The position numbers and the translations under genes are program-made. DNA of 8,503 bases, from the NCBI GenBank assembly GCA_946410535.1, contig CAMKAR010000081.1, forward strand, positions 1 to 8,503. The letters run 5' to 3'. Positions 1-6,494 of this stretch are shown piece by piece (positions within the stretch are counted from its first letter, which is position 1; each line of letters begins with the position of its first letter). A model generated the notes under the pieces. That model had not been told where the DNA came from. It was given only the letters and a program-made list of their open reading frames with translations, and made no database searches. Origin of the DNA: an uncultured Bacteroidales bacterium. GTDB taxonomy: Bacteria > Bacteroidota > Bacteroidia > Bacteroidales > F082.

Positions 1-667
1 GCTTAGAGTAGAGTACCACATCGCGCTCGATGCCACTGATACGCCAAAAGTCCTGACACTCAAAGTAGGAGCCGTTGGAAAAGCGGTACACCTTAACCGC
101 CAAAGTGTTCTTACCCACTTTGACGTATGGTGTAAGGTCAAACTCGGCGTTGGTCTTGGCATCTTCAGTATAGCCCACAAACCGCCCGTTCACCCAAAGA
201 TAGTAGGCCGATTTCACCGCACCGAAGTTGATATAGACGCGACGGTCTTTCCATGCGTCTGGAATCGTGAATTCGTGGATGTAGCAGCCCACGGGATTGT
301 CGACCGTCGGGGCAAAAGGCGGCTCGTTGGGCCGAAACTCGTTGTCTACGTTGACATAGATGGGCGTGCCATAGCCATTCAGTTCCCAATTGGCTGGCAC
401 TTTAATAGTCTTCCAATTGGAGGCTTCATAATCCGATTTGTAGAAGTCGACAGGCGCCTTCGAGGGCGAGTCCACCCAGTGGAACTTCCAATCGCCGTTG
501 AGGCATTGTGACCATTGTTCTCCTGTAGGGACGACATTCGTCCGAGGATACAGGCGGTTGATTTCATAGATGTTGACATCGTTCCAAGCGTTCAGCTCGG
601 CTTCGGTTTGGGCGTTTAGGTTCGCCATGATGAGGCACAGGGCCAGTAGGATTGGTATTCTTTTCAT
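1..667 (-). CDS. Secreted LacZ-type beta-galactosidase (GH2), N-terminal part, runs off the window
   Basis: Partial gene: 222 codons are visible and the reading frame continues past position 1. Read on the minus strand, it starts MKRIPILLALCLIMANLNA, a signal peptide with a probable signal peptidase I site after LNA (residue 19), so the enzyme should be exported to the periplasm or beyond. The rest matches the sugar-binding jelly-roll domain of glycoside hydrolase family 2: LNGDWKFHW (56-64), VPANWELNGYGTPIYVN (90-106), LWVNGRFVGYTEDAKTNAEF (157-176) and GSYFECQDFWRISGIERDV (199-217). N106 and D206 sit where E. coli LacZ has the substrate-binding Asn102 and Asp201, as I recall that alignment. 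The catalytic glutamates lie outside the window. The family hydrolyses terminal beta-galactosides, and related Bacteroidota enzymes act on dietary or host glycans. No TAnnTTTG element is seen in the 74 bases upstream, so it may be co-transcribed with the thioesterase gene. The start is the only ATG that gives a signal peptide. Beta-galactosidase is likely, but another GH2 specificity is possible. Confidence 0.9.
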   Translation of the reverse strand, partial: MKRIPILLALCLIMANLNAQTEAELNAWNDVNIYEINRLYPRTNVVPTGEQWSQCLNGDWKFHWVDSPSKAPVDFYKSDYEASNWKTIKVPANWELNGYGTPIYVNVDNEFRPNEPPFAPTVDNPVGCYIHEFTIPDAWKDRRVYINFGAVKSAYYLWVNGRFVGYTEDAKTNAEFDLTPYVKVGKNTLAVKVYRFSNGSYFECQDFWRISGIERDVVLYSK

Positions 668-685
668 AGAGTCATCTGTTTGCTC

Positions 686-709
686 CTACACTGCGCTACG
701 CTTGTGTAG
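686..709. other. Hairpin in the thioesterase-lacZ gap
   Basis: CTACAC (686-691) pairs with GTGTAG (704-709), and GCG (693-695) with CGC (699-701) inside, leaving a three-base loop. No T-run follows on either strand, so it is not a standard terminator. On the minus strand it would lie in the leader just before the beta-galactosidase start, about 19 bases from the ATG. It may be an RNA structure affecting stability or translation, or it may be chance. Confidence 0.35.
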
Positions 710-722
710 GGTTAATGGAATA

Positions 723-739
723 TCGTGTCTTCGACACGA
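723..739. other. Hairpin just after the thioesterase stop codon
   Basis: TCGTGTC (723-729) and GACACGA (733-739) form a perfect 7-bp stem with a 3-base loop, beginning three bases past the minus-strand stop codon at 744-742. The position suits a transcript 3' end or an intercistronic processing or stabilising stem. The bases after it on the minus strand (ATATTCCATT) are not a U-tract, so efficient intrinsic termination is doubtful. Confidence 0.4.
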
Positions 740-741
740 AG

Positions 742-1137
742 CTAGTCAGCGTTCATCATGCGTTCCCTGTCGGCATCGGGTATCCGCTCCGCCTTGTTCG
801 CCTCGCGGTCGAAATAGACCACCACTGCATGGCACAAGGTCTTGATTTCGTTTGTTTTAGTATCCTTCAGGCATTGCTCCATCTTGAAGCTGGAATTGCC
901 CATCTCGGTGACACGGCTCTCACACACAATGTCGTCATGGAAATGCACAGGATGGCGAAAATCAAGGTCGACGTGAACAAGCACATATTTGAATGTAAGC
1001 CAGTCGATCTTTGTTTGGAAGACATGTTCGAAATAACGGCTTCTACCCATGTCGAAGAAGTTGCATTGCGCCCCGTTGTTGACGTGGTTATACGGGTCGA
1101 GGTCGCTCATGCGGATTTGGATGGGACAGGAAAACAT
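742..1137 (-). CDS. Hotdog-fold acyl-CoA/acyl-ACP thioesterase (4HBT family)
   Basis: A 131-residue protein, the usual length for a single hotdog domain. It hydrolyses an acyl thioester (acyl-CoA or acyl-ACP), and the natural substrate cannot be read from the sequence. The diagnostic region is SDLDPYNHVNN (residues 11-21), followed by a long helix (FFDMGRSRYFEHVF, 27-40). D14 with H18-V19-N20-N21 corresponds to the D-x-x-x-H-V-N-N active-site pattern of FatA-like and YbgC-like thioesterases. The later segments VHVDLDFRHPVHFHDDI (54-70) and TLCHAVVVYFD (100-110) fit the central beta-strands. There is no signal peptide or membrane segment, so it should be cytosolic. A perfect -7 element lies 25-32 bases upstream of the ATG, so it probably has its own promoter. 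The beta-galactosidase gene starts 74 bases downstream on the same strand, but no metabolic link between the two is evident. Confidence 0.88.
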   Translation of the reverse strand: MFSCPIQIRMSDLDPYNHVNNGAQCNFFDMGRSRYFEHVFQTKIDWLTFKYVLVHVDLDFRHPVHFHDDIVCESRVTEMGNSSFKMEQCLKDTKTNEIKTLCHAVVVYFDREANKAERIPDADRERMMNAD

Positions 1138-1161
1138 AATGTTCTTGGATTATTTTGGCTA

Positions 1162-1169
1162 CAAAAATA
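1162..1169 (-). promoter_or_regulatory. Bacteroidota -7 promoter element for the thioesterase gene
   Basis: On the minus strand this reads TATTTTTG, an exact match to the Bacteroidota -7 consensus TAnnTTTG. It would place transcription start about 20 bases before the thioesterase ATG at 1137. A good -33 TTTG at 19-21 bases spacing is not seen; only GTTG at 16 bases is nearby. It lies downstream of the terminator at 1238-1270, consistent with a separate transcription unit. Confidence 0.55.
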
Positions 1170-1237
1170 GGAAAAAGATACGAAACAACGCCTTATCTCA
1201 TCAATTAGCCTCACAAAAGCTTCACAGTCAACATTCT

Positions 1238-1270
1238 AAAAAAGAAAATGCCGCCCAAAAGACGGCATTT
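1238..1270 (-). terminator. Rho-independent terminator of the FKBP operon
   Basis: AAATGCCG (1246-1253) and CGGCATTT (1263-1270) form a perfect 8-bp stem with a 9-base loop. On the minus strand the stem runs into TTTTCTTTTTT, a good U-tract. It begins 25 bases after the stop codon of the last FKBP gene (ending at 1296), exactly where the transcript should end. Confidence 0.85.
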
Positions 1271-1295
1271 CCCATATTGCAAGCAGGTTCTGGAA

Positions 1296-2612
1296 TCACT
1301 CATCGATGGAAACCAGCTCCAAGTCGATGAGCAATGGCGAATAAGGCGGCAAGGTTTCACCCAAGTCGAACTCGCCGAAGGCCAACTCCGAAGGCGTCAG
1401 CAAGGTAACCTTAGCGCCTGGCGCCATCGTCATTAAGGCCTCGTCAACAGCGGGAATCATCTCGCCACCGCCCACCTTGAACTTCATCGGACGGCCAAAC
1501 TCGTAGCTCGACTCCAACTGTTCGCCCTTCAGGTTCCTCAGCACATAGTGAACCGACACGGCATCGCCCCACTTCGCTTGAGAGCCTTCTCCCGCCTCTT
1601 GCGAGATGAAGTATAGCCCCGATTCGGTGGGTGCAACGGTGATATTGTTCGCCTTCAGATAGTCGTCGATGACCTTCTGCTCTTTGGCCTGCTGGCGGAT
1701 TTTCTCACGTTCCATCTCGGCCTCGCGATCGGCCACCTTCTTTTCGTAGGCTGCCTTGTCCATCACGCTGTTCATCTTCATCACGACGACCAAAGGCGTG
1801 TATGGCTTGATGTACTCTTCATAGCCTATGCTATCGAAAGCCAATGACGAAGGCACCACGAAACGCATCGTGCCACCTTCAGGCACCATGCCGATGGCCT
1901 CGTTGATGCCCTGGCAAATGAACTCCTCGCCATACTGCATCTCGACAGGCTCAACGCCAAACGAGTTCATGATGGTGTCGCCCTGGGGGCCGCACATCGT
2001 GAAGTCGAAGTCGACATAGTCGCCCATCTTGGCCACCCTGCCTTTTCCCTTCGTCTCCATCACGATAAGCCCCGACTCGGTCGCAGTATTTGCCGTGTTG
2101 TTGAGCAATGCAGCGACAAAAGCATCTTCTTCGCTTTTCAGGCTGTCAAGCAGCACTTTACGTTCGGCTTCGATGACCTCGAAAGGCTTCACCGACAACA
2201 GTTTCAAGTCGTAATAGATGGGCTTGCCGGCAAACTCCTCTGGAATGTCTTTCATGTCCATGATCTTGATGAACACGGAGTCGGCAAGCACCACGAGACG
2301 CGCCGAGTCGCCCACGTGCATCATCAGCAGGCCATCCGTGACGTCGCCCACAAAATCGGCTTCCTTCAACACGATGGTCATCGGCTCCGAATTGGCAGTA
2401 TTGAGCAGCATCGAGTCGTTGAAGTACTGCGCCATGTGGATGGTCACCTCGTCTTCCAGGCGCGGCATCGTCTTCGAGTCGCCCTTGGAATAGAACTTCA
2501 GGTAAGCGCCGTTGTCCATCTTCTGGAACCCAGAGTAGATGGTATCGCTGCCACATGATGCCATCATCATGGCCACAACAACGGCGGCAAACACGACAAG
2601 ATAACGTCTCAT
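1296..2612 (-). CDS. Three-domain FKBP-like lipoprotein, last gene of the operon
   Basis: A 438-residue protein with the signal peptide MRRYLVVFAAVVVAMMMAS and lipobox MASC (lipidated Cys at 20). The in-frame ATG at 2651 was not used: it would overlap the preceding gene by 38 bases and bury the signal peptide. The ATG at 2612 begins one base after that gene's stop codon (TAA-G-ATG). Three FKBP-like modules follow, at about 25-142, 178-284 and 324-436. They are separated by charged helical linkers at 143-172 and 285-322; the second is very rich in Lys, Glu and Gln and probably coiled. The third module ends in the typical LAFGEFDLGETLPPYSP pattern (410-426), but the classical active-site Trp is lost (MIPAVDEAL, 385-393) and the usual Tyr of LAYG is Phe. 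The second module is still more diverged. Family knowledge suggests peptidyl-prolyl isomerase or chaperone activity at the cell envelope. By eye I doubt full isomerase activity, and a binding or chaperone role seems more likely. The residues after the Cys are not strongly acidic, so periplasmic-facing is likelier than surface export. Confidence 0.88.
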   Translation of the reverse strand: MRRYLVVFAAVVVAMMMASCGSDTIYSGFQKMDNGAYLKFYSKGDSKTMPRLEDEVTIHMAQYFNDSMLLNTANSEPMTIVLKEADFVGDVTDGLLMMHVGDSARLVVLADSVFIKIMDMKDIPEEFAGKPIYYDLKLLSVKPFEVIEAERKVLLDSLKSEEDAFVAALLNNTANTATESGLIVMETKGKGRVAKMGDYVDFDFTMCGPQGDTIMNSFGVEPVEMQYGEEFICQGINEAIGMVPEGGTMRFVVPSSLAFDSIGYEEYIKPYTPLVVVMKMNSVMDKAAYEKKVADREAEMEREKIRQQAKEQKVIDDYLKANNITVAPTESGLYFISQEAGEGSQAKWGDAVSVHYVLRNLKGEQLESSYEFGRPMKFKVGGGEMIPAVDEALMTMAPGAKVTLLTPSELAFGEFDLGETLPPYSPLLIDLELVSIDE

Positions 2613-2613
2613 C

Positions 2614-3531
2614 TTATTCAAACGTTTCAAAGTCAATAAGTTCGACCTCAAACATCAAGTTGGAGAACGGAGCAATTTTTTCGCCAGCCTGACGGTCGCC
2701 ATAGGCAAGATAATAAGGAATGTAAAACACGCCCTTCTCGCCTTTCGACATCAGCTGCACGCCCTCGTCCCAGCCGGGGATGACTTGTCCGACACCCAAG
2801 GCAAAAGTGAAAGGCTGGTCGCGCTCGACCGATGAGTCGAAAACGGTGCCATCGAGCAACTTGCCGGTGTAGTGCATCGTGACAGGCTTGCCCACCTGCG
2901 GCTTTTCGCCATTGCCAGGTTCGGTCACCACATAGATGAGACCCGAGGCCGTAGGCACGGCTTCAATCTTGTTCTTTGCAAGATAGTCGGCCAATTCCTT
3001 GGCGGCAGTGGCGGTCTGTTCGGGGAAGTCCTCTTTCATCTTGGCCACGCGTTCTTCGTTCATTTCCTTCACGTTAGCGGCAAACTTCTCGGCATATTCC
3101 TTTTCGGTGTAGAAATCCTTCAGCTTGATGTCGAAACGCATCACGTCGGTCGACTTGTATTGGGCGGGCAACGTGGGCTGACCCATCAAATACTTGAACG
3201 TCGAGTCGATGTTGACAATGAATGAGGCCGAATCGCCCTTGTGCATCATGGCAAAGCCCTCGAAAATGTCGCCAGCAAACTGCGACTCCATCAGCTGCAT
3301 CAAGTTATCGCCGACAGGAAACACCTGCGTGGTGTCGTTGACGGTGCAACCCAGCACCACTTCCATCACATCGCCAACCTGAGGCTGGTTTCCAGTGTTT
3401 TGGGTGTAAAACTGATAATACAGTCCGTTTTGCGTCTTCTCATAGCCCGGATAAGGGTTGTTCTCGTTGCAAGCACTCATAGTGCCCAACAGCATGGCAA
3501 CAGCTGCCATCATAAGGATACTTTTTTTCAT
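2614..3531 (-). CDS. Two-domain FKBP-type peptidyl-prolyl isomerase lipoprotein
   Basis: A 305-residue protein with signal peptide and lipobox MSAC (lipidated Cys21). The N-terminal module (about 26-140) is a degenerate FKBP-like domain shared with the neighbouring paralogues: YPGYEKTQNGLYYQFYTQN (27-45) and FAMMHKGDSASFIV (93-106). A charged helical stretch (142-190) resembles the helical linker before Bacteroidota FKBP catalytic domains. The C-terminal module (191-302) is a canonical FKBP. Y221 (HYTG), F231-D232 (FDSS), F241, V250-I251, W254 (IPGWDEG), A276-Y277 (LAYG) and F294 match the classical active-site set of human FKBP12. It is therefore the best candidate in the operon for real prolyl cis-trans isomerase activity, catalysing proline bond isomerisation in envelope proteins. 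It lies 30 bases downstream of the previous FKBP gene and one base upstream of the next, with no promoter in either gap. The start was chosen for the signal peptide. Confidence 0.92.
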   Translation of the reverse strand: MKKSILMMAAVAMLLGTMSACNENNPYPGYEKTQNGLYYQFYTQNTGNQPQVGDVMEVVLGCTVNDTTQVFPVGDNLMQLMESQFAGDIFEGFAMMHKGDSASFIVNIDSTFKYLMGQPTLPAQYKSTDVMRFDIKLKDFYTEKEYAEKFAANVKEMNEERVAKMKEDFPEQTATAAKELADYLAKNKIEAVPTASGLIYVVTEPGNGEKPQVGKPVTMHYTGKLLDGTVFDSSVERDQPFTFALGVGQVIPGWDEGVQLMSKGEKGVFYIPYYLAYGDRQAGEKIAPFSNLMFEVELIDFETFE

Positions 3532-3561
3532 TTTATTAGAATTTAATTTGTTGATTTTTAA

Positions 3562-4872
3562 TTATTTCGTTTCAATTACTTCCAACAATTCCACATCAAA
3601 CACAAGGTTGGAATAGGCTGGGATGTTGTTGTAAGGCTTCTCGCCGTAGGCCAAGGTATAGGGCAGCACAAAACGTGCTTTCTCGCCCACACGCATCATG
3701 GCGACCCCCTCTTCCAGACCTCTCAGCACTGAACCTTTGCCCACGACCACGTCGTAGTGACCTCCCAACTGGTCGGAGTCGCCCAAAGGCGTACCGTCGA
3801 GATACGTGGCAACGAATTTGATGCGGGCTGTCTGGCCGTTTTGCGGCATTTCGCCATCGGTTACCAATGTCTTGGTGAAGAACAGTCCCGTAGCCGTATA
3901 GTCGGTTATATTGTTGGCTTTCAGGTATTCATAGAATCCTTTCTCCGATTTTTCCCTCAATTGGCGCATCTCCTTTTCGGCCTCGGCCTGAAGCTCGGCT
4001 GCCGTCGTGATTTTCAGCAGTTTGATGTCGTAAACCAAGTTGGCAAAGGCGGGAATTTCACCCACGGGATGTTCGCCATAGGCCAATTCCGAAGGGATAA
4101 TGGCCCTCACACGCTCGCCAAGGTGCATGTTCGGCACGATTTCCTCCCAGCCTCGTAGGGTCTGGCCCTCGCCAAGTACAAAAGAGAACTTCTCTGGACT
4201 TTCGAAAGTGCTACCCACCGACTTGCCGTTCAGCAAAAAGGCGGCAAAATCCAATTCCACCTTCTCTCCCTTCACCGGGCAGCGGCCTTTTCCTGTTTCA
4301 ACAGGAATGATGTACACACCTGAACTTAAAGGCTTTACGTCAGGATAATTCTGCTCCATATAAGCTGTCAGTTCTTCCTTCGAAGCCTGACGCATGGTTT
4401 CCTTCATCTTCTCGATGTTGGCCGTGAAAGCCTCCTCGCTCTGAACCTCGACGAGTTTCACCTCATAGCGGAAATAATCGTCGGCCTTCAGCCCTACCGA
4501 ATCGGGGTTCCGTGAGTAATACTTTAGCGCAATGGAGTCGGCCTTGATGTAGAACGATGCTGAATCGCCCTCGTGCATCATGGCATAAGCCTCTTGCAAA
4601 TCGCCAGGGAAATAAGACTCTTTAAGTTGGGCAAACACTTCATTTCCAGCATCTTGCCAATCAAAATACAAAGAATCGTGCAAGTAGCAGGTCATCTTCA
4701 CTTTTAGGAAATCCGTCAGTTTGGGCTGTGTGGCTGCCTTGTTTTGGCTGTAGAACTTGTAATACAAACCTCGGTTGGTTTTCTTGTAGCCTGGATAACG
4801 CTGGCTACAAGCCGTCATCAACATCATCGCCGAAAGGCAAACCGTTGCGAACAAAATGAAATTTCTCTTCAT
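3562..4872 (-). CDS. Three-domain FKBP-like lipoprotein
   Basis: A 436-residue protein with signal peptide and lipobox MTAC (lipidated Cys22). The order is an N-terminal paralogue module (about 26-143: YPGYKKTNRGLYYKFYSQN, AYAMMHEGDSASFYI), a helical linker (144-176), FKBP module 2 (about 180-288), a charged helix (289-320) and FKBP module 3 (321-434). Module 2 keeps the structural core VLGEGQTLRGWEEI (232-245) and SELAYGEHPVGEIPAFANL (261-279), including the Trp, but the FD pair is replaced by NGKSVGS. Module 3 has LRGLEEGVAMM (383-393), with Leu in place of the active-site Trp, then TLAYGEKPYNNIPAYSNLVF (406-425). It should sit in the periplasm anchored by lipid and assist folding or bind client proteins. 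Isomerase activity is uncertain. It starts three bases after the gldI-like stop codon and is clearly co-transcribed. Its first module is so similar to that of the two-domain neighbour that a tandem duplication is likely. Confidence 0.9.
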   Translation of the reverse strand: MKRNFILFATVCLSAMMLMTACSQRYPGYKKTNRGLYYKFYSQNKAATQPKLTDFLKVKMTCYLHDSLYFDWQDAGNEVFAQLKESYFPGDLQEAYAMMHEGDSASFYIKADSIALKYYSRNPDSVGLKADDYFRYEVKLVEVQSEEAFTANIEKMKETMRQASKEELTAYMEQNYPDVKPLSSGVYIIPVETGKGRCPVKGEKVELDFAAFLLNGKSVGSTFESPEKFSFVLGEGQTLRGWEEIVPNMHLGERVRAIIPSELAYGEHPVGEIPAFANLVYDIKLLKITTAAELQAEAEKEMRQLREKSEKGFYEYLKANNITDYTATGLFFTKTLVTDGEMPQNGQTARIKFVATYLDGTPLGDSDQLGGHYDVVVGKGSVLRGLEEGVAMMRVGEKARFVLPYTLAYGEKPYNNIPAYSNLVFDVELLEVIETK

Positions 4873-4875
4873 AAC

Positions 4876-5403
4876 TTATTGATTGTCTATAATTTTAATT
4901 GTATAAACCAAAGTAGCGTATTCGGGAATGCGGTCATCGTCGCCATGCAGGCCATAAGCCAAATGGAAAGGAATGATCAGCTTGGCCACATCGCCCCGAT
5001 GCAAATAGGTCATCGCCTCATCGAGTCCCGACTCAACACTGCCATCGCCCACGATGAAGTTCTTAACTCCATCGTTTTCAGATGAATAAATCAAGTCGCC
5101 AGCAATGGAATGTAGCTCGTACTCCAAGGTCACCTTATCGCCTTTCTCTATTTTCTGTTCCGAACCTTGCTTGAGTACCTGATAGCGAAGCCCCGTTCCC
5201 GTAGTGGTCATCTCAAGGCCATGCCGCTGGATATAGTTCGCAATGTCCTCCTGCTCTTCGCTGAGGAGATAGCGATTGGCCTTCTCCATGCTGCTTTTCA
5301 TTTCTCCCTTCGTGATGGGCTTGGACTCCTTTTGCGAGGGTCCGTCACACGTAAGCAACGAAAGCAACAATATCATTATCAAGTATTTAGTATATCCTCT
5401 CAT
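4876..5403 (-). CDS. gldI: GldI-like FKBP lipoprotein
   Basis: A 175-residue protein with a short signal peptide and lipobox LLTC (Cys19; Thr at -1 is less common but acceptable). A helical segment (33-60) contains SEEQEDIANYIQRHG (48-62), a GldI hallmark as I remember the family. A single FKBP domain follows (about 68-174): TGTGLRYQVLKQG (68-80), IVGDGSVESGLDEAMTYLHR (117-136) and FHLAYGLHGDDDRIPEYATL (146-165). The Leu at position 127 replaces the classical active-site Trp, and VESGL at this point is typical of GldI. In Flavobacterium, GldI is a lipoprotein needed for gliding motility and linked to the type IX secretion apparatus. Homologues also occur in non-gliding Bacteroidota, where the role is unknown, so gliding should not be inferred here. 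Its ATG overlaps the stop codon of the upstream DHH phosphoesterase gene by four bases (ATGA), suggesting translational coupling. The symbol is by similarity. Confidence 0.85.
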   Translation of the reverse strand: MRGYTKYLIMILLLSLLTCDGPSQKESKPITKGEMKSSMEKANRYLLSEEQEDIANYIQRHGLEMTTTGTGLRYQVLKQGSEQKIEKGDKVTLEYELHSIAGDLIYSSENDGVKNFIVGDGSVESGLDEAMTYLHRGDVAKLIIPFHLAYGLHGDDDRIPEYATLVYTIKIIDNQ

Positions 5404-6422
5404 TCGACTTTATTCAACATATCCTTGTATTCCGGCAAAACCGCCTTCAATTTCATAACGGCTTCTTCAAATGAACAAGTCAGCGTTCCTCCTGCTGCGT
5501 TGGTGTGGCCTCCGCCCTTGAAATGCTTGTTGGCTAACTCATGCACAGAGAAGTCCCCTTTCGACCTGAACGAGAGCCTGATTTGGTCCTGACGCTCAGT
5601 CACCAACACCGCCATCTTTATTTTCTTCATCGAAAGCGGGAAGTTAACCACTCCTTCAGTGTCGCCCGGTTGATAGGAAAAACGTTCCAAATCACTCTTA
5701 TTCAATGCGATAATAGCCGTTGAATACTGGTCCAATACTTCCATCCTGTTATTGATGGCGAAGCCCAACAATCGCAGACGGTTTTCTGACATAGTGTCAT
5801 AAACCAACTGGTGGACAAGACCGTAAGGCATTGATTTTTCGACCAATATACTGACCAAATCAAACGTTCGCGAATGATAGATGGAGTGGGCAAACGAGCC
5901 TGTGTCTGTCATGATACCCACCAATAGATTGGTGCTCATGCTCTCCGTCAGTTCTTCCTTCCCATAATGCAGGATGATTTCCGTGACAATCTCTGACGCA
6001 CTCGAAACGCAGGTACTCGAATATACACAACAAAACTGGCTCTCGTCGGGGTCTCTGTGATGGTCAATCAACACCCTCGGGCAACGCGTCTTTCCAATCT
6101 CGTTATGTAAGATTCCACTGCGAGACAAGTTATTGAAATCCAACATCATGATACATTCTGCTGCCGCGATGGCCACTTTGCACTCCTCGGGACTTTTCTC
6201 GAAAACCAAAAACCTATCCGCCCCTGGCATCCAATGGAGAAACTCAGGAAAATCATTGGCGACCACCATCTTAACATCATGTCCACGACGTTCCAAGAAC
6301 TCAGCCATGGTCAAAACCGAACCAATGGCATCGCCATCCGGATTGACATGACAGGCCAAAACCATTCGCTTAGGTGATTGAATTACAGCGTTAAAGCGCT
6401 CGAAAAAGGTATCCACTTGCAT
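5400..6422 (-). CDS. nrnA: DHH/DHHA1 phosphoesterase, NrnA-like (nanoRNase / pAp phosphatase)
   Basis: A cytosolic 340-residue enzyme, normal length for the family. It uses two metal ions to cleave short oligoribonucleotides (nanoRNAs) to mononucleotides and, in studied relatives, to dephosphorylate pAp. Some relatives cleave linear products of cyclic dinucleotides. Visible motifs in order are HVNPDGDAIGS (25-35), MMLDFNNLSR (92-101, with D95), the signature LIDHHRDPD (118-126), GIMTDTGSF (169-177, with D173) and the DHHA1 nucleotide-binding loop FKGGGHTNAAGG (301-312). All metal-binding Asp/His positions appear intact. The ATG at 6422 was preferred to the in-frame ATG at 6470 because a perfect -7 element (6441-6448) lies inside the longer reading, giving a leader of about 18 bases. 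This is the first gene of the operon with the four FKBP lipoproteins. The pairing of an nrnA-like gene with gldI is one I recall from other Bacteroidota, but the functional reason is not known. Confidence 0.92.
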   Translation of the reverse strand: MQVDTFFERFNAVIQSPKRMVLACHVNPDGDAIGSVLTMAEFLERRGHDVKMVVANDFPEFLHWMPGADRFLVFEKSPEECKVAIAAAECIMMLDFNNLSRSGILHNEIGKTRCPRVLIDHHRDPDESQFCCVYSSTCVSSASEIVTEIILHYGKEELTESMSTNLLVGIMTDTGSFAHSIYHSRTFDLVSILVEKSMPYGLVHQLVYDTMSENRLRLLGFAINNRMEVLDQYSTAIIALNKSDLERFSYQPGDTEGVVNFPLSMKKIKMAVLVTERQDQIRLSFRSKGDFSVHELANKHFKGGGHTNAAGGTLTCSFEEAVMKLKAVLPEYKDMLNKVE

Positions 6423-6440
6423 AACTTGAATAAAAGCCTG

Positions 6441-6471
6441 CAAAGGTACAACAAATTTTCGATTCCACACC
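6441..6471 (-). promoter_or_regulatory. Promoter of the nrnA-FKBP operon
   Basis: On the minus strand TACCTTTG (6448-6441) is an exact -7 match (TAnnTTTG). At 19 bases upstream is GGTG (6471-6468), a weak -33 that keeps only the TG of TTTG. Transcription should begin near 6437-6440, about 18 bases before the nrnA ATG. The promoter lies in the 72-base gap between the regulator gene and nrnA, so the operon can be expressed independently of the regulator gene. Confidence 0.7.
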
Positions 6472-6494
6472 TAATTTAATTAATATAAACCTTT

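Noticed and set aside
715..1170. A 151-codon plus-strand reading frame opposite the thioesterase
   Set aside because: It is the antisense shadow of a gene with clear hotdog thioesterase motifs.
2158..2556. A 132-codon minus-strand reading frame inside the last FKBP gene
   Set aside because: Out-of-frame shadow with Arg/Gly/His-rich composition. The overlapping frame has lipobox and FKBP features.
2613..2651. Upstream ATG at 2651 as start of the last FKBP gene
   Set aside because: It would overlap the previous gene by 38 bases and put 13 residues before an otherwise ideal lipoprotein signal peptide.
4876..5403. Gliding motility or a type IX secretion locus inferred from the GldI-like protein
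   Set aside because: No other gld, spr or por gene is in the window, and GldI homologues occur in non-gliding Bacteroidota.
6423..6470. Upstream ATG at 6470 as start of the nrnA-like gene
   Set aside because: The perfect -7 promoter element lies within this extension, and family members start close to the Met at 6422.
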